Below, one piece after another: positions 1 through 6,245 of a stretch of 13,338 bases of DNA. A model generated the notes under the pieces. It saw only the letters and a program-made list of their open reading frames with translations. It was not told the DNA's origin and did no database searches. Within the stretch, counting starts at the first letter, position 1. The number at the start of each line of letters is the position of its first letter. This DNA comes from Oscillospiraceae bacterium (GTDB taxonomy: Bacteria; Bacillota_A; Clostridia; Saccharofermentanales; Saccharofermentanaceae), in the NCBI GenBank assembly GCA_902791885.1, contig CADAXO010000029.1, positions 1 through 13,338 of the forward strand, in the 5' to 3' direction. The position numbers and the translations under genes were made by a program.

Positions 1-432
1 GCCGATCAGACAGAAGGCGCTGCAGTTGCCATCGAGCTTGCTGACGGACGTATGGTTACGGGTAAGACGACTGACCTGATGGGACCTTCTTCTGCAGCTT
101 TGCTCAATGCATTGAAGGTGCTCGCGGGCATAGACCATAACATGCCTCTTATCTCACCCAATGTAATCGAGCCTATCCAGGATCTTAAGATCAATCACAT
201 GGGCAACCACAATCCGAGACTTCATATGGATGAGACACTGATTGCCCTGTCTATGTCCGCTACGACCAATCCGGTCGCTGAACTTGCGATGCAGCAGCTG
301 AATAACCTTAAGAATGCCGATGCTCATTCGACAACGATGCTGTCTTCAGTCGATGAGAACGTATTCAGAAAGCTCGGAGTTAATATCACCTGCGAGCCTG
401 TTTACGCGACTAAGAAGCTGTATCATAAGTGA
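1..432 (+). CDS. UPF0371/DUF1846 family protein, C-terminal part
   Basis: The reading frame is open from the first base, so the gene starts outside the window; 143 C-terminal residues are present of a family that is usually about 500 residues. The tail carries features I recognise from UPF0371/DUF1846: an HSTTMLSSVDENVFRKLG stretch followed by NITCEPVYATKKLYHK at the extreme C terminus, where family members typically end in a very similar string. No transmembrane segment or signal is visible in this part. The molecular function of the family is not established, so none is assigned. The gene is followed by a strong intrinsic terminator and then by an independent promoter, so it is not part of the ctsR operon. 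Confidence 0.88.
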   Translation, partial: ADQTEGAAVAIELADGRMVTGKTTDLMGPSSAALLNALKVLAGIDHNMPLISPNVIEPIQDLKINHMGNHNPRLHMDETLIALSMSATTNPVAELAMQQLNNLKNADAHSTTMLSSVDENVFRKLGVNITCEPVYATKKLYHK

Positions 433-461
433 TACAAATACATATATTAAGTACTTGTCAG

Positions 462-492
462 ATGCCCGGCCTCAAAGCCGGGTATTCTTTTT
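462..492 (+). terminator. Rho-independent terminator of the DUF1846 gene
   Basis: A 9-bp stem (462-470 with 477-485, core CCCGGC/GCCGGG, one G-T pair) closes a 6-nt loop and runs into a T-rich tract at 485-492. It lies 30 nt after the stop codon at 430-432 and just before the ctsR promoter, so it separates the two transcription units. Confidence 0.9.
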
Positions 493-503
493 GTCAAAAA
501 TCT

Positions 504-520
504 CTTGACATTCTTTGACC
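504..520 (-). promoter_or_regulatory. CtsR operator 1 (over the -35)
   Basis: On the minus strand this reads GGTCAAAGAATGTCAAG. Against the known CtsR consensus RGTCAAA-NAN-RGTCAAA the first heptamer matches 7/7, the spacer fits (GAA), and the second matches 5/7. It covers the whole -35 element, so CtsR bound here would block RNA polymerase. Confidence 0.8.
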
Positions 521-533
521 TTAAGGTGATAAT
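505..533 (+). promoter_or_regulatory. Sigma-A-type promoter of the ctsR operon
   Basis: A perfect -35 TTGACA (505-510), a 17-nt spacer and -10 GATAAT (528-533) lie about 40 nt upstream of the ctsR start. The -35 is overlapped by one CtsR-like site and the region just after the -10 by another. The layout fits a strong vegetative promoter repressed by CtsR in the absence of stress. Confidence 0.85.
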
Positions 534-538
534 AGTAA

Positions 539-555
539 TATCAAAGAAAGTCAAA
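539..555 (+). promoter_or_regulatory. CtsR operator 2 (start-site region)
   Basis: On the plus strand this reads TATCAAAGAAAGTCAAA: 5/7 then 7/7 matches to the CtsR heptamer with a GAA spacer. A further AGTCAAA at 555-561 overlaps it by one base and runs into the ctsR Shine-Dalgarno sequence (AAGGAGG, 561-567). The site sits on the expected transcription start, about 35 bp from operator 1 and in the opposite orientation. Confidence 0.8.
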
Positions 556-575
556 GTCAAAAGGAGGATATAGAG

Positions 576-1034
576 ATGGCAAGGCTCGTAGATGTTATCG
601 AAGCCATGATCAAACAGATGATCGAAGAGAATAACGGCAGTGCCACCATCAGCAGAAGCGTACTTGCCGAACGGGCAAACTGCGTACCGTCGCAGGTCAC
701 ATATGTCCTCTCGACGAGATTCTCGACCGGAAGCGGTTATATAGTCGAGAGCAGGCGAGGTGGCGGTGGTCAGATAACGATCACACAGATCAAGCCCGCC
801 GGAACCGAAGACTATATAAGGTCGATCATTCAGGCGGTGGGTGACAGCCTGACGCAACAGGAGGCGAAGATCTTCCTGGTCAACGCGGTGGAGACCGGAG
901 CGATCAAGGAAAGAGAAGCGACTTCGATAATGGCGGCGGTATCGGACAGGTCGCTTGCCAAAGTGGATACGGATATAAGATCGCAGGTGCGTGCCGATAT
1001 ATTCAGAAATGCACTTGCGGGGCTACTGATATAA
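576..1034 (+). CDS. ctsR: CtsR, transcriptional repressor of class III heat-shock genes
   Basis: CtsR is the dimeric winged-helix repressor that holds clp and related stress genes off and releases DNA on heating. The 152-residue product matches the usual family length (about 150). An N-terminal helix-turn-helix lies at about residues 3-50 (SRSVLAERANCVPSQVTYVL), followed by the wing with RRGGGG at 60-65. In Bacillus subtilis the equivalent glycine loop is the intrinsic thermosensor, and the arginine before it is the McsB phosphorylation target; both are kept here. The C-terminal dimerisation part (about 85-152) is present. The start is set by AAGGAGG at 561-567, 8 nt before the ATG. It is the first gene of the operon and very probably autoregulated through the two operators upstream. 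mcsA follows after 15 nt. Confidence 0.97.
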   Translation: MARLVDVIEAMIKQMIEENNGSATISRSVLAERANCVPSQVTYVLSTRFSTGSGYIVESRRGGGGQITITQIKPAGTEDYIRSIIQAVGDSLTQQEAKIFLVNAVETGAIKEREATSIMAAVSDRSLAKVDTDIRSQVRADIFRNALAGLLI

Positions 1035-1049
1035 GAGGGGGTTATTTTT

Positions 1050-1679
1050 ATGAGATGTTCAAAATGCGGTGCAACTATCGGCAATTCATTCGTGAAGGTC
1101 AACGGTATGCTGCTTTGTGATAATTGTGCGAGAGATCTTAAGATCGACGAGGTGTTCAGACGCCAGACTGATATCTTCAATCAGGCATTCCCGTCGCTCG
1201 ATGTTTTCCCTAATGTTTTCTCCTTGGGAAGCGACCTTGATTTTTCCAACACGAAGATCAAGTGCCCCAAGTGCGGAACGACTTTAAGGGATGTAGAATC
1301 CGGAAGCCAGCTCGGATGTATCGAGTGCTACAACACATTTAACGAGAGCATTCTGAAGAACATCCTGAAACTTCAGGGCTCGAGCGAATACATGGGAAGA
1401 AAGCCCGGCGTTACTGCGGATATCGAGATCGCGACGACCGACATGAATATCCCCGCGGATAATAAGGAAGCTAAGAAAGACGCAGAGGTTAAACCTGTGG
1501 CAGAGCCTTCGAAGGCTAAGGAAGATAAGGATATCTTAGCGAAGCTTAGAAATGCAGACTTAGGTACTGTGTCTGATGAGATGCTCGAGCAGGGCATGAA
1601 GAAGGCAGCGGAAGTTGAGGATTACGACCTCGCAGTAAGACTTCGAGATGAGCTTAAGTCAAGGAAGGGAGATAACTGA
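1050..1679 (+). CDS. mcsA: McsA, zinc-binding partner of McsB and ClpC
   Basis: McsA is a cytoplasmic zinc protein which, in characterised Bacilli, activates the arginine kinase McsB and influences CtsR and ClpC. Four CxxC pairs are present: C3/C6, C23/C26, C72/C75 and C90/C93, as expected for two zinc-binding modules. They are followed by a low-complexity, charged linker (about 115-160) rich in Lys, Glu and Ala, and a C-terminal UVR-type helical hairpin (about 173-206; EDYDLAVRLRDELK). At 209 residues it is somewhat longer than the Bacillus protein because of the linker. The start follows an AGAGGGGG ribosome site at 1035-1041 with 8-nt spacing. One base separates its stop from the mcsB start, implying coupled translation. 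All zinc ligands are intact even though the neighbouring McsB lacks kinase residues. Confidence 0.95.
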   Translation: MRCSKCGATIGNSFVKVNGMLLCDNCARDLKIDEVFRRQTDIFNQAFPSLDVFPNVFSLGSDLDFSNTKIKCPKCGTTLRDVESGSQLGCIECYNTFNESILKNILKLQGSSEYMGRKPGVTADIEIATTDMNIPADNKEAKKDAEVKPVAEPSKAKEDKDILAKLRNADLGTVSDEMLEQGMKKAAEVEDYDLAVRLRDELKSRKGDN

Positions 1680-1680
1680 T

Positions 1681-2703
1681 ATGTGGTATGAGAATGAAGG
1701 CATGAATATGGACACGGTCCTCTCGACCAAAGTCATCATCAACCGTAATATCAAGGGTTTCCCGTTCCCTCCCAAGATGAGCGATGCGGACAAGGAGAAT
1801 GTCCTCGGAATGGTGAGGCAGGCCGCAGGTTCTATGGGACTCAACTTCGTAAGGACAGACGAACTTGATGAAGCTGCCAAGGCGGATCTTTACGATCAGT
1901 TCTTCGCCGGACTTGCATTCCTGAACTCGGATGCGAAGACGGGATATCTTATAAGCAAGACCGAAGGACTCGGAGTGATCGTCAACTCCACCGATCACAT
2001 AAGCATCGTATCGATGGTCCCGGGATCCGACGTGGTAACGGCATATAAGAGAGCCGATGAACTTGCTTCGAAGTTCGAGCAGACAATGGATATCGCTTAT
2101 ACGGATAAGTTCGGATTTTTGACTTCGCAGATCAAGTACGTCGGTACCGGAATGCAGATCATAAGAACACTTGCGATCCCGGGTATCGAGAAGACGGAAG
2201 GCGCAGTTCAGATCCTCTCCAGAAGGACCGAGAAGTACGACTGGCAGCTTATCCCGATGACTCATCACGACGGCATAAGAGAGAACGGTATCTATATCTT
2301 AACGAGCATAGCGACATTGGGTATCACCGAGCAGGAGATCATCGACCGTGCACAGAAGGTCGAGGCCGACATCGTTAAGCTCGAGAGTCAGTGCAGAAAG
2401 AATATCTGCTCTAAGAAGAAAGCGATAGTCGAAGACCAGTACTACAGATCCTATGCGATACTTCGTTACTGCAGAAGGATCGAGACAGCTGAGGCATTGA
2501 CGCTCATCAACTGGATCAGGCTGGGACAGGACCGCTTCGATACATCGGAGGCGGACATCGACTGGGCAAAGATCAATAAACTTACACAGAGAGTAAGACG
2601 TAACTATCAGGATACGGCTGCCAAGGGTACGAGACCCAAGGACAGGGCATCGAAAAGAGCAGCACTTATCCGTGAGATCATAACAGGAGGTCAGGACAAA
2701 TGA
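1681..2703 (+). CDS. mcsB: McsB homologue, phosphagen-kinase fold, probably catalytically dead (pseudokinase)
   Basis: By position (mcsA-mcsB-clpC) and by backbone motifs this is McsB, normally the protein-arginine kinase that tags substrates for ClpCP. It has 340 residues (family about 350-363). Family framework is kept: VLSTKVIINRNIKGFPFP (13-30), FGFLTSQIKYVGTGM (144-158), a TLG after the last core strand (212-214), YRSYAILRYCRRI, and a C-terminal RAALIRE. The catalytic landmarks are not. The SxRxRxxRN nucleotide motif reads S15-T-K17-V-I19-I-N-R22-N. NEEDHxRxQ reads N102-S-T-D105-H-I-S108-I-V110. The catalytic cysteine position is Q150. The ATP-contacting arginine after VGTG is Q159. The RGxxGE loop reads PMTHHDG (192-198). 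The RDxxRA phospho-arginine site reads RASKRA. The start at 1681 follows a GGAAGGGAG ribosome site (about 1663-1671). A longer start at 1648 lies inside mcsA and lacks homology. The clpC start overlaps the stop codon. I infer an adaptor or scaffold role. Confidence 0.88.
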   Translation: MWYENEGMNMDTVLSTKVIINRNIKGFPFPPKMSDADKENVLGMVRQAAGSMGLNFVRTDELDEAAKADLYDQFFAGLAFLNSDAKTGYLISKTEGLGVIVNSTDHISIVSMVPGSDVVTAYKRADELASKFEQTMDIAYTDKFGFLTSQIKYVGTGMQIIRTLAIPGIEKTEGAVQILSRRTEKYDWQLIPMTHHDGIRENGIYILTSIATLGITEQEIIDRAQKVEADIVKLESQCRKNICSKKKAIVEDQYYRSYAILRYCRRIETAEALTLINWIRLGQDRFDTSEADIDWAKINKLTQRVRRNYQDTAAKGTRPKDRASKRAALIREIITGGQDK

Positions 2704-5309
2704 ATCTTAAATTAACAGAAGAAACTACACGCGTAATCGTATACGCGAAAAGGTTCGCGGATTCGTCCGGTAACCGTATGATCTCGACCGAGCATCTGCT
2801 CGCAGGCGTGGCTGCGGTCGACGGTCCTGCTGCCGATGCACTCGAGAATAACGGCGCCGGACTTCAGGTGTTGGCTACTATGCTGAACTTCGACGAGTCC
2901 CTCGCAGATGAAGAGAAGGATAACTACGAAGTTGAGGAAGGTCTGAGACTTTTGAGGCTTGAATCCAAGAGACTTTTTAACGACGCTATGGAAGTCAGCA
3001 GAAGAGTGGGCGACAGCGGCATTATTAAGCCGGAGCATCTGCTTTTCGTTATTGCTACTAACAGGGCTCTTACGGGCAACCAGGTTCTTGTGAAGGCAGG
3101 TGCAGACCTTAATGCCATTACAGACGAACTCTCGGGTGCCATGGACGAGATGGACGGCCCGGGTTCCGAAGGTCCCGACGAGTCTCCTTTCGACGATGAA
3201 GGCCCCGGCCCTATGGACGGACCTTCCCCCAGAGCTCCGAGAGGCGCCAAGAAGGGCGGCAAGGGCGGACGTAAAACTCTCGAGAAGTTCGGTAAGAACC
3301 TGACGCAGATGGCGGCACAGGGCAAGATCGATCCCGTTATCGGAAGAGAGCTTGAGATCAACCGCGTTATGCAGATCCTCGCGAGAAGGACTAAGAACAA
3401 CCCCTGCCTCGTAGGTGACCCCGGTGTCGGTAAGACGGCCATCGCAGAAGGACTCGCACTTGCTATCTCCAAGGGCAATGTCCCCGACATCATCAAGGGC
3501 AAGACGGTCTACAGCATCGACATGGGCTCGCTCGTTGCAGGCTCCAAGTACAGAGGCGACTTCGAGGAGAGGATCAAGAACGTTCTCGAGGAGGCTTCCT
3601 CAGACCCCAACATCATCCTCTTTATAGATGAGATCCACACCCTTATCGGAGCAGGCGGCGGAGGCGAATCCGGCTCACTCGATGCGGCCAACATCATGAA
3701 GCCTATGCTCACAAGAAACGAGCTTCAGATCGTGGGCGCCACAACACTCGACGAGTACAGCAAGTACATCGAAAAGGATTCCGCCCTGGAGCGCCGTTTC
3801 CAGAAGGTCCTCGTAGACGAGCCTTCCCAGAGTGAAGCTATCCAGATCCTGAAGGGCCTCCGTCCCAAGTACGAGGAGCACCACAAGATCCATATCCCTG
3901 ATGATGCTATCGAGCAGGCAGTAATCCTTTCTGCAAGATATGTATCCGACAGATTCCTCCCTGATAAGGCAATCGATCTTATCGATGAGGCTGCCGCAAG
4001 AAAGAGGATCAACTTTGCCGTAGCCGACGAGAAGGCGAACCTTAACAGAAGACTTGAAGAGATCGAGATCGAGAAGAAGACCGCGGTTGATAATATGGAA
4101 TTCGAGAAGGCTGCAACACTCCGTGATGAGGAGGCCAAGATCAAGGCCAACCTCGAGTCCGTAGACGCAAGAATGAAGGCTGACGAAGACGGATTCACGG
4201 GAACTTTGACAGTCGACGAAGTAGCTGACGTACTCTCACAGTGGTCCGGTATCCCCGTATCGAAGATCACTGAGACAGATGCCGAGAAGCTCAAGAACCT
4301 CGAAGAGGAGTTGAAGAAGAGAGTCATCGGTCAGGACGAGGCAGTCACGGCTGTTGCTAAGGCTATAAGAAGATCCCGCTTAGGTCTCAAGGATCCTACG
4401 AAGCCGTCCGGATCATTCATCTTCCTGGGTACTACCGGTGTAGGTAAGACTGAGCTTGCCAAGGCTCTCGCCGAGGTAATGTTCGGCAACGAGAACGCAC
4501 TTGTACGTATCGATATGTCCGAGTACATGGAGAAGCACGATGTATCTAAGCTCATCGGTTCTCCTCCGGGATATGTAGGTTACGATGAGGGCGGTCAGCT
4601 CACCGAGAAGGTAAGAAGACATCCGTACTCCGTAGTCCTCTTTGATGAGATCGAGAAGGCACACCCCGAGGTATTCAACTCGATGCTGCAGGTTCTTGAT
4701 GACGGCAGACTTACCGACGGTAAGGGAAGAGTCGTAGACTTCAAGAACACGATCATCATCATGACGAGCAACATCGGTGCAAGGATGCTGACGACAGCTG
4801 CAGGAAGACGTATCGGTTTCGATATGGCGTCAGATTCTTCTGATGAGGATGAGGCTTCAAGAGAGAGACTTTACGGCGGCAAGACATACGACGATGCCAA
4901 GGCTACCGTTCTCGATGAACTCAAGAAGGCATTCTCGCCCGAGTTCATCAACCGTGTCGACGAGATCATCTTCTTCAGGATGCTCGGCAGGGAGTCTCTC
5001 ATCAAGATCGTCGATATCCTTGTTGCCCAGGTCGGCAAGAGGATCAGCGACATCGGAATCGAGATCAAGCTCACCGATGCGGCAAAAGAACTCCTCGCGA
5101 AGAAGGGTTACGATCCGCAGTACGGAGCAAGACCTCTCAAGAGAGTTATTCAGTCAATGGTAGAAGACAACTTCTCGGAAGCGCTTCTTGATGGTATTAT
5201 CAAAGCCGGTAACGTCGCACTTGTCGATGCAGACGGCGACGAGATCAAGATCACGGATGCAGGTCCCATAGTAGCCGAGGTAGTTGATGCAGCAAAATCT
5301 GAAGGATAA
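2700..5309 (+). CDS. clpC: ClpC, AAA+ unfoldase of the ClpCP protease
   Basis: ClpC unfolds proteins and feeds them to ClpP. The 869-residue product has all expected parts: a double Clp-N domain (about 1-145, with the paired STEH and KPEH glutamates E31 and E112); AAA-1 with Walker A GDPGVGKT (239-246) and Walker B ILFIDE (306-311); a single coiled-coil M domain with UVR-like character (about 445-490); AAA-2 with Walker A GTTGVGKT (577-584) and Walker B VVLFDE (645-650); and an IGF tripeptide (705-707) at the ClpP-docking loop. It is about 60 residues longer than B. subtilis ClpC. The extra length is mainly a Gly/Pro/Asp-rich then Lys/Gly-rich linker (about 150-192), an acidic insert after IGF (708-735), and a short tail. 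AGGAGG at 2685-2690 sits 9 nt before the ATG, which overlaps the mcsB stop (ATGA). Confidence 0.98.
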   Translation: MNLKLTEETTRVIVYAKRFADSSGNRMISTEHLLAGVAAVDGPAADALENNGAGLQVLATMLNFDESLADEEKDNYEVEEGLRLLRLESKRLFNDAMEVSRRVGDSGIIKPEHLLFVIATNRALTGNQVLVKAGADLNAITDELSGAMDEMDGPGSEGPDESPFDDEGPGPMDGPSPRAPRGAKKGGKGGRKTLEKFGKNLTQMAAQGKIDPVIGRELEINRVMQILARRTKNNPCLVGDPGVGKTAIAEGLALAISKGNVPDIIKGKTVYSIDMGSLVAGSKYRGDFEERIKNVLEEASSDPNIILFIDEIHTLIGAGGGGESGSLDAANIMKPMLTRNELQIVGATTLDEYSKYIEKDSALERRFQKVLVDEPSQSEAIQILKGLRPKYEEHHKIHIPDDAIEQAVILSARYVSDRFLPDKAIDLIDEAAARKRINFAVADEKANLNRRLEEIEIEKKTAVDNMEFEKAATLRDEEAKIKANLESVDARMKADEDGFTGTLTVDEVADVLSQWSGIPVSKITETDAEKLKNLEEELKKRVIGQDEAVTAVAKAIRRSRLGLKDPTKPSGSFIFLGTTGVGKTELAKALAEVMFGNENALVRIDMSEYMEKHDVSKLIGSPPGYVGYDEGGQLTEKVRRHPYSVVLFDEIEKAHPEVFNSMLQVLDDGRLTDGKGRVVDFKNTIIIMTSNIGARMLTTAAGRRIGFDMASDSSDEDEASRERLYGGKTYDDAKATVLDELKKAFSPEFINRVDEIIFFRMLGRESLIKIVDILVAQVGKRISDIGIEIKLTDAAKELLAKKGYDPQYGARPLKRVIQSMVEDNFSEALLDGIIKAGNVALVDADGDEIKITDAGPIVAEVVDAAKSEG

Positions 5310-5910
5310 GTTCAAGTACTGGCAGTTCGTATTCTATCTGCCGATTTATCTGGTATTCTTTTTCCTCGCGGAGAGGAATGTAAGCGACGTAACGATAATC
5401 AATATTCCGTTCGACGACTGCATTCCCTTCGTCGAGGAATTTATTGTGCCCTATATGTTATGGTTCCCGTTCATGCTCGTGGCGATCATCTATGTCTTCT
5501 TCAAGGACAAGAGAGAATTCTTCGCCATGGCCTGGAATCTCATTATCGGAATGTCCCTTTTCATCGTTGTAAGCTTTGTCTTCCCGAACGGTCTTGAGTT
5601 AAGACCCGGTACGATGCCGAGGGACAACATCTTCATTTGGATGGTCGAGTATCTTCACAAGATCGATACGCCCACGAACGTTCTGCCGAGTATCCATGTT
5701 TATAATTCACTCGCCTGCGGAATCTCCCTGGGCCGTGTCCTGTGGAAGAACAGCCACAAGGTTTTAGCTGTTTCATCATATGTAATGGCGGGCCTTATTA
5801 CACTTTCGACGATGTTCGTAAAGCAGCATTCAGTTATCGATGTATGCGCGGCGCTGCTGCTGTCAGGCATATGCTTCCTGGCACTCGGGAAGTTCTATAA
5901 ATCAGAGTAA
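5287..5910 (+). CDS. PAP2-family membrane phosphatase (lipid phosphatase or phosphotransferase)
   Basis: An integral membrane protein of 207 residues. Hydrophobic segments lie at about 14-28, 53-72, 80-100, 135-150, 160-178 and 184-200. PAP2 signatures are visible: RP at 106-107, PSIH (134-137) containing the active-site histidine H137, and KQHSVID (179-185), where H181 and D185 form the usual catalytic pair. Members hydrolyse or transfer phosphate on lipids such as phosphatidate, diacylglycerol pyrophosphate or undecaprenyl pyrophosphate; the substrate here cannot be told. The motif spacing resembles the inositol-phosphorylceramide-synthase-like branch. The ATG at 5287 follows GAGG at 5277-5280. 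A TTG at 5284 is a less likely start. The gene begins inside clpC (about 23-nt overlap), so translation is probably coupled and expression tied to the CtsR operon. It is not a standard member of this operon. Confidence 0.85.
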   Translation: MQQNLKDKFKYWQFVFYLPIYLVFFFLAERNVSDVTIINIPFDDCIPFVEEFIVPYMLWFPFMLVAIIYVFFKDKREFFAMAWNLIIGMSLFIVVSFVFPNGLELRPGTMPRDNIFIWMVEYLHKIDTPTNVLPSIHVYNSLACGISLGRVLWKNSHKVLAVSSYVMAGLITLSTMFVKQHSVIDVCAALLLSGICFLALGKFYKSE

Positions 5911-5950
5911 GATTATCGGCCGTAGGCTCGAAGAGCATAGTAGAAAGCCG

Positions 5951-6144
5951 TTTGGTCACCTAATTTCTCAAAACAAGTATTCCGTGACCAAAAATACCTC
6001 AATATGGTCACGGAATTCAGCAATAGAAAAATCCGTGACCAAATCTCTCTTAAACTGGTCACGGAATTCTTAAATACAAAAATAAGTTACCAAATGAGGC
6101 CTATTTTGGTCACTAAATTCTCAAATAAAGAATTACGTGACCAG
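5951..6144. repeat. Tandem array of four ~51-bp units with alternating inverted arms
   Basis: GGTCAC occurs at 5954, 6006, 6057 and 6108 (spacing 52, 51, 51). Its inverse GTGACC occurs at 5984, 6035 and 6137, with a GTTACC variant at 6086 (spacing exactly 51 each). The unit is roughly TTTGGTCACGGAATTC, about 12 A-rich bases, then AATTCCGTGACCAAA, then about 13 variable bases. The second unit has a perfect 10-bp stem (6005-6014 with 6032-6041). The last forms a longer stem with small bulges. Because left and right arms alternate, each arm can pair with either neighbour. Together with 6145-6181, in which I see nothing further, this fills the non-coding gap between the PAP2 gene and the terminator. 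Its origin and function are unknown to me. Confidence 0.85.
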
Positions 6145-6181
6145 TAAGCTTTTCCAATACTCTATCTTCGCGGAACACCGA

Positions 6182-6223
6182 AAAGCAAACAAAAAACCTC
6201 CCGGTTCATCGCCGGGAGGTTTG
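6182..6223. terminator. Bidirectional intrinsic terminator between convergent genes
   Basis: A perfect 11-bp stem (6194-6204, AAACCTCCCGG, with 6212-6222) encloses a 7-nt loop. On the minus strand it is followed by a T-rich run (complement of 6185-6196) and lies 24 nt past the stop of the leftward MFS gene. On the plus strand a weaker TTTGCTTTAATTT follows, so it can also end the clpC-PAP2 transcript. Confidence 0.92.
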
Positions 6224-6245
6224 CTTTAATTTAACCCAGATTAGA

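Noticed and set aside
1648..1680. Earlier start for mcsB
   Set aside because: It lies within mcsA, lacks a suitable ribosome site, and adds 11 residues without family similarity. ATG at 1681 has a good ribosome site and begins at the usual MWxxxE-like position.
1681..2703. mcsB as a pseudogene
   Set aside because: The frame is uninterrupted at near-normal length, with a good ribosome site and conserved framework motifs. The changes are confined to catalytic positions, which suggests functional change rather than decay.
2924..3502. 192-residue minus-strand frame inside clpC (and similar ones at 1654-2268 and 3725-4327)
   Set aside because: They are antisense shadows of strongly coding mcsB and clpC, with low-complexity Ser/Leu/Pro or otherwise unconvincing composition and no ribosome sites.
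5840..6073. 77-residue plus-strand reading frame with a 17-residue repeat (SVTKxxxxWSRNS)
   Set aside because: The repeat is the 51-bp array read in one frame (51 is a multiple of 3). The frame overlaps the PAP2 3' end, has no ribosome site, and stops mid-array.
5954..6142. GGTCAC motifs as extra CtsR sites
   Set aside because: CtsR heptamers are RGTCAAA. Here the sixth and later bases (CAC) do not fit and the 3-nt spacing between heptamers is absent.
5951..6144. CRISPR array
   Set aside because: Units alternate inverted arms rather than identical direct repeats, the intervals resemble each other, and there are no cas genes in the window.
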